Assembly: GCA_002224055.1 (NCBI GenBank)
Contig: AZLU01000021.1
Coordinates: forward strand, 62,001 to 126,000
From: Pezizomycotina sp. ARF18
Taxonomy: Eukaryota > Ascomycota
Length of the DNA: 64,000 nt
Reading direction: 5' to 3'
Below, in pieces: positions 35,057 through 46,906 of the stretch; the first letter of the stretch is position 1; each line of letters opens with the position of its first letter. Position numbers and translations under genes: made by a program. The notes beneath the pieces were generated by a model, which was not told the origin of the DNA, did not search any database, and worked only from the letters and a program-made list of their open reading frames with translations.

Positions 35057-37467
35057 ATGTCACACCGGGAGCATCCGTTCGGTGGGTCGGCCGCTGCCTC
35101 GGCAGCCGCCACGGCTCAGATCGGGATCAAGGCCGGAACCACCGGAGGGAGGACCATGCCGACGGGAACCGCCATAGAGAAGAGGACCGCTACGGGGATG
35201 ATCCAGCCAACAGGAGAGAAGAAGAAGAAAACAGGCGCAGGCGCCACGAACAACGGCCCGAAGCAGTGCCGAACAGCCCCGAGGACTCCATTGGGACGGT
35301 CGCGAAACTATACCAGCCATGGTATGTTTGCTCTCTTTCTAGACCTTTAAGGGACAACATTACTTCTCGTTCTTCTTGGAGGTATAATATTCGGATAATG
35401 CTGACTTTGATGTTTCTCGACAATGAAAGACAACTACCATTCGCGTCCGTATCCGTCGCAATCTTTCTTACCCGAGCACCATTTCTCGATATTAATACGG
35501 ATAACGGACATGCGCGTTTCCATCCGCCACCACCTAATTTCAGCGGAGGAGATCGCAGGCATAGTCACAGTAGGAGTCCTTACAGTAATAATCACAATAA
35601 ATCGCCGCGACGTCCCAGTACCAGCGGCCGCACGATGGACAATTCCGGAAGATTCTATGACTCCTGGGTATCTCCCGGAAGGAGTATGCGCACCAGCTTT
35701 GGTAAGTATTCTCCTATCAACTGTATTTGAAGTCGCTCCTCATTATTTACTGGTGTCTTTTTTGTGTAAAAAGGTTACGACATCACTGCGCAAGACATGG
35801 CTGCCGAAGCGGCCGAGATCATTCGCGCATCCCGCATGCCACAGGCCATGCACAGCTTAAGCCGCGGCTTCGAATTGACGAGCCCGTTCGGAGATCCTTT
35901 TGACAGATTTGGAGCTTCAATCCGCATACCTCCTCTGAGCCCAATAGGCTTTCGTACGTTCTTCCCCTCTTCTTGGTTATCTATAAAGGAATAGAAAAGC
36001 AAAGGGCAAACGGTAAACTCTGGGGAAAATGGCGGATCGTTTGCTAAGCAGTTTTTTTCGAATATTATAGATGGTACACACTACCAACACGACGAGGATG
36101 AAGAGGTAAGTCTTTGATCCTTTGGCTTAAATACAGAGGACACTGGATAAAAGAGAATTTTACTACAGGAAATTTATAATGAATAGCTGACACAAACCTA
36201 GAAGCCCCGAATTCACCCACGCCGAGGCACGGACGATCCAAAAGCCGTCAGGGCTCCCGTAGCAGCAGCCGCGGCTGGAACACCTCGACGAAAACCTCGT
36301 CCGCCGAGCGTCAGAGAATGCTCATCGGGAAAGGGAACGAACTCTTCGGGAACGACAAGACCGTAGGAGCCGCGATCATCGAACTGGATCGTCATCGTCG
36401 TCTCGCCCTGGAATCCCATTCTTCGATCAGAAAGCCTTCCTGAAGGAGCATAATATGACCAAGGAGCAGTACGAGAAGATGGTCGAAAAGTTCCTGGAGC
36501 AGAACCTGAAGAAGGTCACGCACGAGGACGAGACGGGCGGGCTGGAGTGCGCAAGCTGCTTGGACACCGTGAAGCCGGAGAAGGTACAGTATAACATACT
36601 CCACTCTATAGTGAAGCAAGTTTATTAGATATTTGCTGAGTATCCTTTCTGTTATACGTTTAGTTGGTCAAAGCCCTAACTGCATGCACCTGCTCTGCAC
36701 GAGTGCGTCGTGAGTAAGTCCCTCCTCTAACGCTTTCAATTATCTATTCTTCCTCTCGTCTCCCTTCATTACTCACTTACCAACACCGTTTTAACCAGCG
36801 CTGTTCCGCCAAACCCTCCAAAACAAAGACCTCCCCGCCCGCTGTTGCAACGCCGAGGTCCCCATCTCCATAATCAAACACTTAAACCTTCTCACCACCT
36901 CCGAAACAAAACAATACAACGATCTCCTCCAGAAGCCCTTAGCGACGCCAGAACGCGTGTGTACTGCTCCAACCGCCGCTGCGGGAAGTGGATCCCGCCA
37001 ACGTCACCGACGTCTTCCGTCGTAAAGCTGATCCGGATAATGTTACCTGCCGTACTGTAAGACAAGGACGTGCAAGCACTGCAAGAACGCCTCGCATAAG
37101 AATAAGATCTGCGAACAGGATGAGGCGACGAAGGCGCTTATGAAGATGGGGAAGGATAAGAAGTGGCAGAGATGCCCGAGCTGCGGCGTTATGGTGGAGA
37201 GGAATGGAGGGTGTATGATCGTGAGTAAACCCTCTTCCCACTATGTATTCATAACTTTGTTTTGTTCTATCTCCCTTCATTGTGCTTTGAATTATTTGCC
37301 TATGCTAATGGATGAAAATCTCGTATAGATGGAATGCCGATGTGGCTTCGTTTTTGTATATACTGCGGCCGGAAGTGGGAGAAATGCAACGCGCAGTGCA
37401 GGGAGTCTCGACACTACGCCCACAGGCAGATGGAGAGGTGGCTGCTGGACCATCCGGGTTTTGAATA
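35057..37467 (+). CDS. RBR-type (RING-IBR-RING2) E3 ubiquitin ligase with Arg/Ser-rich N-terminus
   Basis: RBR ligases take ubiquitin from an E2 onto a RING2 cysteine and then to the substrate. The N-terminal exons are Arg/Ser/Pro/His-rich (DRRHSHSRSPYSNNHNKSP, RRPSTSGRTMDNSGRF) and then helical (QDMAAEAAEIIRASRMPQAM). Introns are visible at 35322-35429 (acceptor tentative), 35702-35773, 35954-36070, 36106-36201, 36584-36663, 36710-36798 and 37221-37328. RING1 has ECASC and PNCMHLLCTS (C-x2-C and C-x-H-x2-C). Next come RCCNAEVPI, RVYCSNRRCGKWI and the IBR part YCKTRTCKHCKNASHKNKIC. RING2 reads RCPSCGVMVERNGGCM, ECRCGFVFCIYCGRKWEKC, so the acceptor cysteine is most likely the one in NGGCM. It ends LLDHPGFE. 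Several one-base losses occur (for example near 36671 and 37058). The first exons might be a separate gene, but splice sites chain them to the RBR part. Confidence 0.8.
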
Positions 37468-39145
37468 AGGGACGAAAGGGGTAGGATTGCAAAAGATGTT
37501 TAAACTTGTGCAGTGAAAGATTTTTATTAGACTTTCACAGATTACTAATATTATTATAAGAGGGTAACTAATGTCAGGAGAACTCGGAAATAAATCGATC
37601 AGACTATCTAGACGAATCAAGGCATTATATTATCTAACTAGATACTATTAGTATGTCAAAGGCTTTTCAAAGTTCCATATTAATGACGGGTCTATTGAGA
37701 CGTCCTGTGTCTTCCATACTGTGACTTTGTCCTCATTAATCCCGAATGGAACTGGCAATCAAATACTTACACAATGATATGTTGTATATTCACGGCATTG
37801 GACACTTGAATCTTAAATTTAATAAACCGCTTGCTCTATTCAATAACGCCAGACGCCTAATGCAATGGGGTCTATCTGAGTTCTATACAGAATCTAGTGC
37901 GCTTCGTGAATAGCTTTTAGCATACTTCGTCGGTAGTAGAAATCTAGAGCGTGCTTGGGTATATTTGGCAAGATGGTCTCGAAAAGAGAATCGAAAACAA
38001 TGACTATATTTCAAGATGACTTAACAAATCAATAGTCACGAGTTTGCTTAAATGGTCAAAGGAGTATCTAATAATGTGGACATATGGATGTTATATGCCT
38101 CACTGGGAGCTATAAGTTTCATAAAATGAGAAGACCGAAAGACATAAGGCCCCATATTGCCATACTCATAAGTTGGCCAAAGAGAAGAGACCCTCTTAAT
38201 CAGGCCCATGGCCACGTTTTCCTACAAATCACGATTCGATATCGACCCGGATAAGTACATACGCAACTGATAACAGCGTAAATGTCTCATTCTCCCCTTC
38301 CCGATACCTTGAGCCGAAAAAAGCTCAACTGCCAGAGATTTATATATATATATATATACCTTCCTATTCTCAATATTATTTCTCACAAATTTCCTCGTAT
38401 TGCGGACGGCTAATGCCCCGCTGCGATGAAATAAAGTCTTATCCAATATGAATCAATTGATAAGATCAGCTGTGTACATATCCCATAGCTCGATGGAAAA
38501 TCGCCCGGCAGACCCGTACGGCGACCAAGACCGTCTCCACCAGTGTAAATGAATAAGCATTAAGGAATGTGTCACTATCGACGGCTAAAACGCTCATATA
38601 TATTTCTCTCTTTCGCCTGTTGATCCGAAGTAGCCCTGAACTATCCGGATTCAACTTTGAAGTTAGATGCAGTAGAAGTGCCGGGGAGCCGGGCATGCAT
38701 GTCATTCGAAATTATCTGAGCTAGCAAGTGTAATACAGGGATAGCCCTGTAAGCTAACTTTTTTAATGGCATAACCAATCGGCATCAGACGCCAAATCTC
38801 CGAGAGATCTTGCCGATAAACCAAGAAAACTATCGCTATATGGTTTACTTATCAGAATGTGGAGTTTTTCTGATAATATCAACTCCGGTAGAGAGCGAAA
38901 ATGATCCAATCCCGCTCGAACGTATGTTATCATTAAGCGTTTACATGTCGCGATTTCTTTTATTTTATTTCGGTATGATATATGAGTGGTCCATTTTTGT
39001 ATCTGTATTACTGATACAAGTAGTATAATGCCCTGTCCACGGACCCTGCGGGGGATATCAAGATGTAGGTACTTATTCCTATATCATTCTAGATCTAGTT
39101 CTGAGCCTCTTACGTGGTGCAGATATTGATATATTTATATATAGT

Positions 39146-39467
39146 AGTAGGGGTATTCAAAGTTCAAATCTAGGCTGTTTTTTACGGCTTGTTGTTGCTT
39201 AGCGAGAGGCGGATTGGATTTCGAGGTTGTACCCGAAATTTGCCTGTACTTTTTTGGATTTGGATTTAGCTATCGCTATTGGTATCTACCTTTGAGGTGG
39301 ATACCGATAGCGATAATTTATATGGCGGATTATATGGCGGATAGGCCTTGACAGCTTAGATTCAGAAATTCTGGCTTTGGCTTAAAAATTTTAAAAAAGA
39401 TGCATCGACAAAAGCATCAAAGGTACTTCTGAATTTTTGAGCTTACTTTGATCAAAATACCCCTAGT
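39146..39467. mobile_element. MITE-like fold-back element
   Basis: The left end AGTAGGGGTATT (39146-39157) and the right end AATACCCCTAGT (39456-39467) are inverted copies matching at 11 of 12 positions. Looser complementarity continues inward (CAAAGTTCAAA against the complement of TTTGAGCTTACTTTG). The outermost AGT on each side of AGGGGTATT could be a 3-bp target-site duplication. The 322-bp body has no coding capacity and contains a central hairpin. Family unknown. Confidence 0.4.
39271..39315. repeat. 20-bp stem hairpin with 5-nt loop
   Basis: TATCGCTATTGGTATCTACC (39271-39290) pairs with GGTGGATACCGATAGCGATA (39296-39315). 18 of 20 positions match, and both mismatches become G-U pairs in plus-strand RNA. 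The loop is TTTGA. Confidence 0.65.
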
Positions 39468-42065
39468 AACTAAGTAGTGTTAGCTCGGCGGGCAGACCCT
39501 CTCTGGTGGTATCTATCGGCCGGTAACATCGACATCGACAACGAAAGTTTCAAACTTATCAAACATCAAGGACGCTAGATGGGCCTGTTGAGATGACATG
39601 AAGGGCGAAGCAGGAGCTTTAGCCTCCTTACCGATCGCTCGTTTACTTCGAAGGAAAAAGTCTTCGGTAAATGAAGAAACACTTGTTTGGTTTAGTTGCC
39701 AGTAGCTCATCGTGAAGATTATCTTCGCGTTTTTGCGCAGATAAAAAACTTCTCGTCCCATCAGAGAAAGTGCGTTAACCGTCCTGGATATAGGTACACT
39801 TTAAATATATCTTGCGCTTCAGGAGCTTTGAGAATTTGTTCTAATTTGAACTAAAAAACTCGTATGATTGATTCGGGCACACTAACACTTAATCGGTTTC
39901 AATACCAGAAAAGGTCTTATAGCTCGATTGCAAGCCCCATTCGAATTTTCAACGAAAAAATACCAAGCTTAAAAGCTCGTGCAGAAGCGAAAAAAGAGCC
40001 TCCTTGAGGGAAGCTTGGGATTTCTGCACCAACGGTGGCGTAGCCTTCCCAACTACCGGTACTGATGAACTTCGGTTCCAAGAACAGCGTGTTCACTCAA
40101 AAAACTTGTAATAACGCTAACGCTGGAAACAGCAAACGAGAAATATTTACGTTGAAAAATGCACAGTTTCCCACCACAAAGCCTGATGCGAGACATTTCT
40201 GTTAAACGAATAAATTCAAAAAAAGGCGAGGAAAGCAAAGACAGATCGGTTACCCCATTGCGTCATGGTTAAAGTAGGGCTCTCGCGGTAAAATACGTAC
40301 GTTTATGTGGATTTTATTTGTTTCCCTTTCGTATTCGCATTTCGCTCCGAGCTCCTAGATTAGGAGGGAGATCCATAGGCCTTATCATGCCATATATTTT
40401 AGTGGAAAAAACGGTCTCCGTTCCCTTCTCCAGCTCTCCACAACACAAATATGCGCGCAAATTGTGGAGAGAAAGAAAAAGAACATTTTGTGGAGAAGGT
40501 GAGAGCTGTCAATCCCTGATAGCGAAAAAAATTTGGAATACGGGGGAACGTCGGCTGAGTCGGATTGAAAGTAGCCCTTGCCGAGAGTGGAGACGATACT
40601 TTTAGAGAAAGCATGAGAAGTATGAAAGCAGTCCCAGGTTCTCCACAGGCTATTTTTGAGACAGCGGTTTTACGATTGATTGACCGTTATCCGAAAAACC
40701 AAGGAACAAAGCGCAACAAATCTTCCTCAATGCCCAATAGCCTCGAAAGCTAAACCAATGGCCGCGGAGAAGCCGTTTAGTCGCTATCCTTTGTTTCTGC
40801 CAATCGTAAATTTCCGCTTTTCGTGTGTGAATTTCCTGGACAAGGGCAAATCGACCAGAGAATAGAAGAAGAGTAAATCCAAAAAGTGGCAGATCACATG
40901 TAGGTTCTCTCATGGTCTAGCCTGCTAGAAGCGAGAGGCCAAAACAAAGTCCTGGAGTTTTCTTATATATAGCCTTTATAGGAATTTATTTGGCCAAAAA
41001 AGCAAATGGCATAAAGCAACGGGTGTTACTTTGCCTGAACCGACATGTTTTGCCGAAGCCGCCTCTTTTTGCACTTTGTAAGACTCCAGTTTTATCATAT
41101 TATATTTTTCACCTTAAAGCAAAGAAGCAAAAGACGACGAAAAGTTTCCTTTCCCTTCCCCCTTCGCTGCCCTTGCAATCAGATAACGCTGCGCTGCATA
41201 GAGTCGACTTGGGGAATGGATCCCAGAGGCCAAGGAAACGGAAAGACCCACCCTTTTTTTACTCAATCAAATCGTCCCATTCGACGGATTTTAATGGTTT
41301 CACCTGCCGGCACCAGCTTGTTCTATTAAGAACGAAAAAAGGGCTGAAAGCGAAAAAAAAAAGCCTTTTCTTCTTGGTCGCTAATCGGGTGCTTTCTTTT
41401 TACGACCGCAAGTGACTAAATAACGGAAAAAACTGTACGTAAGACAAATGGATTCTTCCGTTAAGATTAATATTCCCAAAGTCTTGTCTCTTTCCTCCGT
41501 TCTTATAATCGGCTAGAGAGTCGGCATGGAATGTAACAGTTATCTATCCTTAATAAGAACCTGAAGGCTTAAGAGGCGAAAATAAAGGGAAGTCTCCAAG
41601 CCTAGGTGACAGGAAGGAATTCCCCCGACCGAAAGTGGCCATCACCTGATTCACGGCAGATTGGAACGGTACCTGGGATTGCTATCGTATGCGTGTTAGA
41701 TAGCGATCGCTATACTTTTGTACTTTATTTCCCACATTCTTTTACATTGAATTATGACATTCTGTTTTCATCATAGTAGTAACAGTTATAAGATTGGGGG
41801 CGACAATAAGTGCTTACTACGATTGGGTCCCCCAGAATAATAAAGAGAACGGCAACTCCACTTGTTACAACCGTCCATCTAATTCAAGAGATATTTACTC
41901 AATTTCTCACACCACAAGGAGCAAAACGTGGGAAGCGAATACTCTATTCGTATGATTGACAGCCACCTTAGCTTACGAAAAACAGGTTCCGTGTTGCAAT
42001 AACAGCACCATAAACTTTTTTCTTTATTTGTGAGAGGGAAGGAAAATATTACCCGAAAAGGGATT

Positions 42066-43739
42066 ATGGTAGTAGCATACCTGTTAGGGCAGCTACCCGG
42101 CATCCCGGCGTGGGCTGCCATCGTAGCAATCGGCGCGCTAATCGTGGGAAGATTATCTTCGAGCGGTTCCTGCGCCCTAAGGGGCTGAGAGACGTTCCCG
42201 GCCCGTTCTGGGCTTCCGTTACTAACCTCCACCGACTGTTCAAAACGTGGGGGCGTAAGCCCACGAGTACCACGTCGCCCTGCACCGACGGTACGGCCCG
42301 CTCGTGCGCCTGGCCCCAACGTGGTATCCGTCGCCGGTGACCGGACTCCCTCGGCGCCATATACGGCATCAACAAGGGTTTCATCAAGTCCAACTTCTAC
42401 CCCGTCCAGCAGCACATGGCCGGCGGCAAGCCGACCGAGAGCATGTTCAGCACGACCAGCGAAAAGTTCCACACTTCGATACGCAGACCCGTCGCGCACG
42501 CGTACTCGATGACGACGCTCATGGACTACGAGCCGCTGGTGGACTCGACGTCCGAGGTGCTCGTGGGCAGACTGAGGGAGCTGTACGCGGACCGCGACGT
42601 GACGTGCGACTTGGGGGAGTGGCTGCAGTGGTACGCCTTCGACGTGATCGGGGAGATGACATTTTCGCGGCGGCTAGGGTTTTTGGAGAGCGCGCGGGAT
42701 ATGGATGGTATAATATCTAGCATCGAGCGGATCTGAACTACTGGTCCGTGGTCGGGCAGATGCCTTGGGTCGACAAGTGGATGAGAAAAAATCCGATCCT
42801 GCAGGGTTTCCTCTCGCATACCTCCGCGATCGTAACGTTCGGAAAGGAGCAGATCCGGCAGCGCATCGAGTCCGGTAGGAACGACCTGGAGAACAACAAG
42901 GGCACTAAGGATTCCTTTCCAAGTTTCTCGACGTCAGGGAAAAGTCGAACGTACCCGACAGGTTCGTCATGTCCTGGACAAACTCGAACATGTTCGCCGG
43001 TGCACACACGACGGGTATCTCGCTCCGATCGATTTTTATTTCCTGTTGAACAACCCGGAGTGCTTAGTGAAGCTTAGGAAGGAGATTGACGGAGCAACAT
43101 CCCACCCTGTCTCGTGGAAGGATACGAGGAACATGCCATACCTCGAAGCGTGCATCAAGGAGGCAATGCGGATACATCCCGCCGCTGGTCTACCCCTGGA
43201 GCGAGTTGTACCGGATGAGGGACTTGAAATCGAGGGCGTAACGCTGCAGCTGGAACCATTGTCGGCATTAGCCCTTGGGTTATGCACCGAAACGCGGATG
43301 TGTATGGACCTGAAGTCGACGTTTATAGACCGGAAAGGTGGATAGAAGCCTCAAAGGAGCAAAGAAAGCTCATGGACAAGTGCTTCTTAACTGTACGTCG
43401 CCCTCGTTATCCCCGGATTCAAACGTGCGTGTACACTGAGACTAACAGCTTTAAAATCACAGTTCGGTTCTGGCCCTCGTTTATGTTTGGGGAAGAGTAT
43501 ATCGCTTCTGGAAATGCATAAAGTGGTCCCAGAAATATTGAACCAGTTTGATGTAAGCTATCTTCGCCATCTTGTGTTTGCCTCGAAAATAGTAACCTTA
43601 ATAAACATCAACTAATGTTCTGTTTTGTTATTAATAGATCGAACTGACTCACCCTGGAAGAGAATGGAAGACGCACAACGCTTGGTTCGTCACCCAGTCT
43701 GGCCTCGATGTCACAATAAGGAGGCGGAATCATACTTAG
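42066..43739 (+). CDS. Cytochrome P450 monooxygenase, pisatin-demethylase type
   Basis: A microsomal haem-thiolate monooxygenase of the fungal family that includes pisatin demethylase; the substrate cannot be told. The N-terminal membrane anchor is LPGIPAWAAIVAIGALIVG, followed by the Pro hinge RDVPGPFWAS. The C-helix region FHTSIRRPVAHAYSM and the family-typical WYAFDVIGEMTFSRRLGFL are present. The I-helix is MFAGAHTTGISL, the K-helix is EACIKEAMRIHP with ExxR replaced by E-A-M-R spacing, the PERW motif is VYRPERWIEAS, and the haem-binding loop is FGSGPRLCLGKSISLLE (43463-43513) with its Cys ligand. Introns lie at 43393-43462 and 43553-43637. Eight one-base losses interrupt the frame (near 42147, 42260, 42315, 42341, 42733, 42912, 43032 and 43250). 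With them allowed for, length (about 505) and all motifs are normal. Confidence 0.9.
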
Positions 43740-45654
43740 AAGCAGTTTCTTGACGACGAAACGACGCCGAAGAAAAAGAGTTCTTTGCATTTTTTTTTTT
43801 TTTTTGGATCATCATATACCCCACTTGCATGCGGTAAACTGCGAGTAGAAACCTTTTTCGAGTTAATCAGTTATTTTAAAAATATTTCTGTATATAATTT
43901 TGGAACTCTCGAACTTCGGTTATCATGAAACGGAAAGCTCACCTTCTCCGTTGAGTTGGTAGAATAATACCAAGAATACCAAGCGATGTCGTCGGTAAAA
44001 AAATCCGGAGGTTGTTATTAACCGGCCGTGGGCAATATAGTAGGTCGAAATATCGAAGCTGCAATGTGAAATAGTTGTGAATGAAGCCATCAGAAAAGTC
44101 TCTTAAACATCTTCAATGCTTTTCCAACGCGAGTCGTGTGTTGATCACCCTGTCGCATTATTTAATTCCCGAGAACGAACTAGAGAATTGCGATGTTTGA
44201 TGGTCCTTCGGGCGGGTTTTCGGTTAGTATACGGCCTGAAAGTAGATATTTATTCTGTTACTTTTCGTTCGTATAAACCTTCCCGGTTCTATCAGCCTCT
44301 CTTGCACTCGAATCTCGAGATAATTCTTCGTGAGTTTTTGCTCATGAAAATATTTTTCTAAAATGGAAGGATAGACGAACTCGTTTCGAGCGTGCCGCGT
44401 CGCCACCGGTTTGAGGCTTCAAGCCGTTTCAAACGTTATTTTTGATTCCTCTGGTTCTTCGACAGTTGGCTTGCCGGGCGATTTCGATGGGCGTAAGGGA
44501 TCACTTGAGACGCCGGTAGTTTCGCAAACTCCGCTAACCGGACAATAGGCCAGGGCATGTCCTCGTGGGCTCAACACCGTAAGGATCGTATAATGCAGAG
44601 GTCCTCATGTTTCAAAAAAATCATCATCTGGTCCAAAACCGTTCCTCGTAAAAAAGTCCACTCGAAATCGCAAAAGGCGGTCGTCGCATGGCATGACACG
44701 GTTAGCCCAGCTTGTTGAAACGTTATCATAAAAATAGTTTTACCAGCTTCGGACGGAAGAAGCCGATAAAAAGAAACCTCACGATTCAAGATGATTGCGT
44801 CTTCCTGGATTTCAGCAAAAGTCCCTCGTTGATACTTATTGGAATACCAAGCCTTAGGGAAACATTGAGTATTATCCTTTATCTCCAAAATTAGCTTGAC
44901 CCCTTCTCCACCTTTGGAACCATAGCGGAGTTTTAGTTTCCCAATTATAAGCCTCCTGATAATGGCCGTTATTCCTGGAGGTTCTTTTTCCAGCATTATG
45001 GAAATATAGGAAAGAGAGTTCGATGTTAATGTATACTATTGTTGGACTGGTGAACTTATTTTCTGACTTCGCTGTTGAGACTAGATCGAGCCTAGGACGA
45101 GGTGCTCTTAAAAGCTTCGATGAGAAGTTCTAGGAAGAAGGCCACGAGCGAGCTGAACCCGGTAGAATTTCTCATCAGAGTTCCTGACGATCTAGGTGCT
45201 GAAAGGGACAGACAGCATTCCCGATAAACTTGCGATCCGTCTATCATGCCAAAAGTATTTCGCGAATCTCATCCCCGTTTCAAGTAGAGTTTCCTACAGA
45301 ACAACTGATTGATTCTTCGCAAAATTGCTGTGCGAAATTCATTTGAAGGGGCTTCGAGGGCCAGCGAATTTTTTGACACGCTTGCTGACGAAAACCACCG
45401 GCGCACTCTCCTTTCAAGGCTACCCCTGCCAGAATAGCGAGAAACCTGTCTTGTTTCTTCTTGATTCGTTTACGCCTCGGCGGGAACGCCTATGCAGGGC
45501 TGATCTCATGATGGAGAATATATATAATGCTGATGGTAAGTCCCCTATTTCTGCGTTTTTGAGAAGGATCGTATTGTTCGTGACGCTAGACGTTGCCTAT
45601 CAGTTCAACAATTCCAGATCCGATTGCCTATCATTAAGTTCTTCTTTCCTCAAG
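43740..45654. other. Intergenic stretch between P450 and 7TM genes
   Basis: Contains poly(T) at 43791-43805 and the uncertain minus-strand frame at 44571-44996. No cofactor gene for the P450 is seen here. Confidence 0.4.
44571..44996 (-). CDS. Possible 141-residue protein, unrecognised
   Basis: An uninterrupted frame starts MLEKEPPGITAIIRRLIIGK and contains GEGVKLILEIKDNTQCFPK, FAEIQEDAIILNREVSFYRL and CDFEWTFLRGTVLDQMM. The amino-acid mix is protein-like and not low complexity. There is no signal peptide, membrane segment or motif I know. Against it: moderate AT content, no clear promoter, and the chance of such a frame in 20 kb of intergenic DNA is not small. Confidence 0.3.
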   Translation of the reverse strand: MLEKEPPGITAIIRRLIIGKLKLRYGSKGGEGVKLILEIKDNTQCFPKAWYSNKYQRGTFAEIQEDAIILNREVSFYRLLPSEAGKTIFMITFQQAGLTVSCHATTAFCDFEWTFLRGTVLDQMMIFLKHEDLCIIRSLRC

Positions 45655-46906
45655 ATGTCCAACTCGGACTCGTACCATTACAAAATATGCGGTCCACAGA
45701 TCATGGTAAGTAATTATAAAAAAAAAAAGAAGGAAAGAGAGAGACCTACCTCCTGAAGATGACTTGCTGACCATTGTGCTCCACACAGAGTACTGATGCG
45801 ACGCTCCTTGCATTTACATTCGCGATGCTGGTTCTGCGAATGTGCGTTCGCATTCAACAGAATGGAAGGCTCTATTGGGGCGACGCGCTCATGATCCTCG
45901 CTTGGGTATCGTTCGCTGCGCAAGTCGCCTGCGACGTCGGCATATTCCGACTGGGGTATTTCAACTTTAACGATAATATTGATCTCATACCTGATCCTGA
46001 CTGGGTAAAGTCTTGAAGGTAAGAAACCCAGGCCAGTAGGCGCTCTTAATGCATGTTAAAAAACCATTGCTAACATGTATCTCGACAACCAGCTCCTCTG
46101 GGCAGAAAATATGACTTATTACGTCTGCATGTACTCGGTCAAACTCGCCATGCTAATTTCCTTTGCGAAGTTATACCTCCGGGCCACTGGAGAATTTTCC
46201 TGGCGGTTAGGGTGGTTTTTGCATTTGCTGTCGTCGGTTTCCTCATCACAGAACTGGGTAAGCTATAGAATCTTTTTATCTTCTTCTTTTAACTTATTAG
46301 TAGTAAGTCGAAGCAGTAAATACTTACATTGCCATTTGTCTCCAGGATTCCTGCTTAAATGCCGCCCTATTACCAACGCCTGGTCATTAAGTTAGTGAAC
46401 TCTTTAAGCCGAATAGCGTGCCTTGAATACGATTACTTACTTGAATTAAACAGATGAGGAGGCAAACTTCTGCAACCAATTCCCGTATAACGTTACACTA
46501 ACGTCTTCGTTATCTGCTTTCACATGGGGACCGACGCGATGATTTACCTCATCCCTCTCTTCCTACTTACAACTCTGCGGAGCCTTCCTTTCAAGCAGAA
46601 GATCGGAGCTGGCATCATGTTCGCTATCGGCTTGTTCACGATCGTCTTCGGCCTCCTGTTCTTCCTTTCGGCGATGTTTTGGCTCGAGTTCGGGTACGGG
46701 TGGATCTTCGCTGCTTCCGAGCAAGCGACCGCAATCACTGTCGCGTGCCTGCCGTGCCTTAAGATATGGCTCAAGAAAAACGTTGGCTATCAGTTCAACG
46801 CGTGATGGATGGGCCTAAGAACGAGAGCACGACCAGCGTTCTAATGGAGAAGCAGCTGTTGCAAGCGAGAGGCCATGTTCGGTTGGCGTCCGATACGGCG
46901 GCCTGA
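45655..46906 (+). CDS. Rhodopsin-domain (Pth11-like) fungal integral membrane protein
   Basis: A 7TM protein of the large fungal group annotated as rhodopsin-domain or Pth11-like, some of which act as receptors in surface sensing. It lacks the extracellular CFEM domain. Exon 1 (45655-45705) encodes MSNSDSYHYKICGPQIM. Introns run at 45706-45788, about 46019-46092, 46258-46345 and 46391-46453. Membrane segments include TLLAFTFAMLVLRMCVRI, DALMILAWVSFAAQVACD, SVKLAMLISFAKLYL, VVFAFAVVGFLITEL, MGTDAMIYLIPLFLL and GAGIMFAIGLFTIVFGLLFF. The family-typical KCRPITNAWSL loop follows TM5. The tail reads VMDGPKNESTTSVLMEKQLL after a one-base loss near 46801 and ends at 46906. The start is supported by the GTAAGT donor directly downstream. 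Confidence 0.75.

Larger units (their letters stand above)
37468..42065. other. Long gene-free stretch with a MITE-like element
   Basis: About 4.6 kb without a convincing gene. It holds a (TA)n run at 38340-38358, the fold-back element at 39146-39467 and, in 39.5-41.5 kb, many short A-rich runs. Frames of 60-140 codons here (for example 40990-41415) lack motifs and are probably chance. Confidence 0.45.

Noticed and set aside
40318-41415. Several 60-140-codon frames
   Set aside because: They overlap each other on both strands, are A/T-run rich and show no family motif.
41879-42499. Minus-strand frame of 206 codons
   Set aside because: It lies antisense to the P450 membrane anchor and first helices, whose family motifs are unmistakable.
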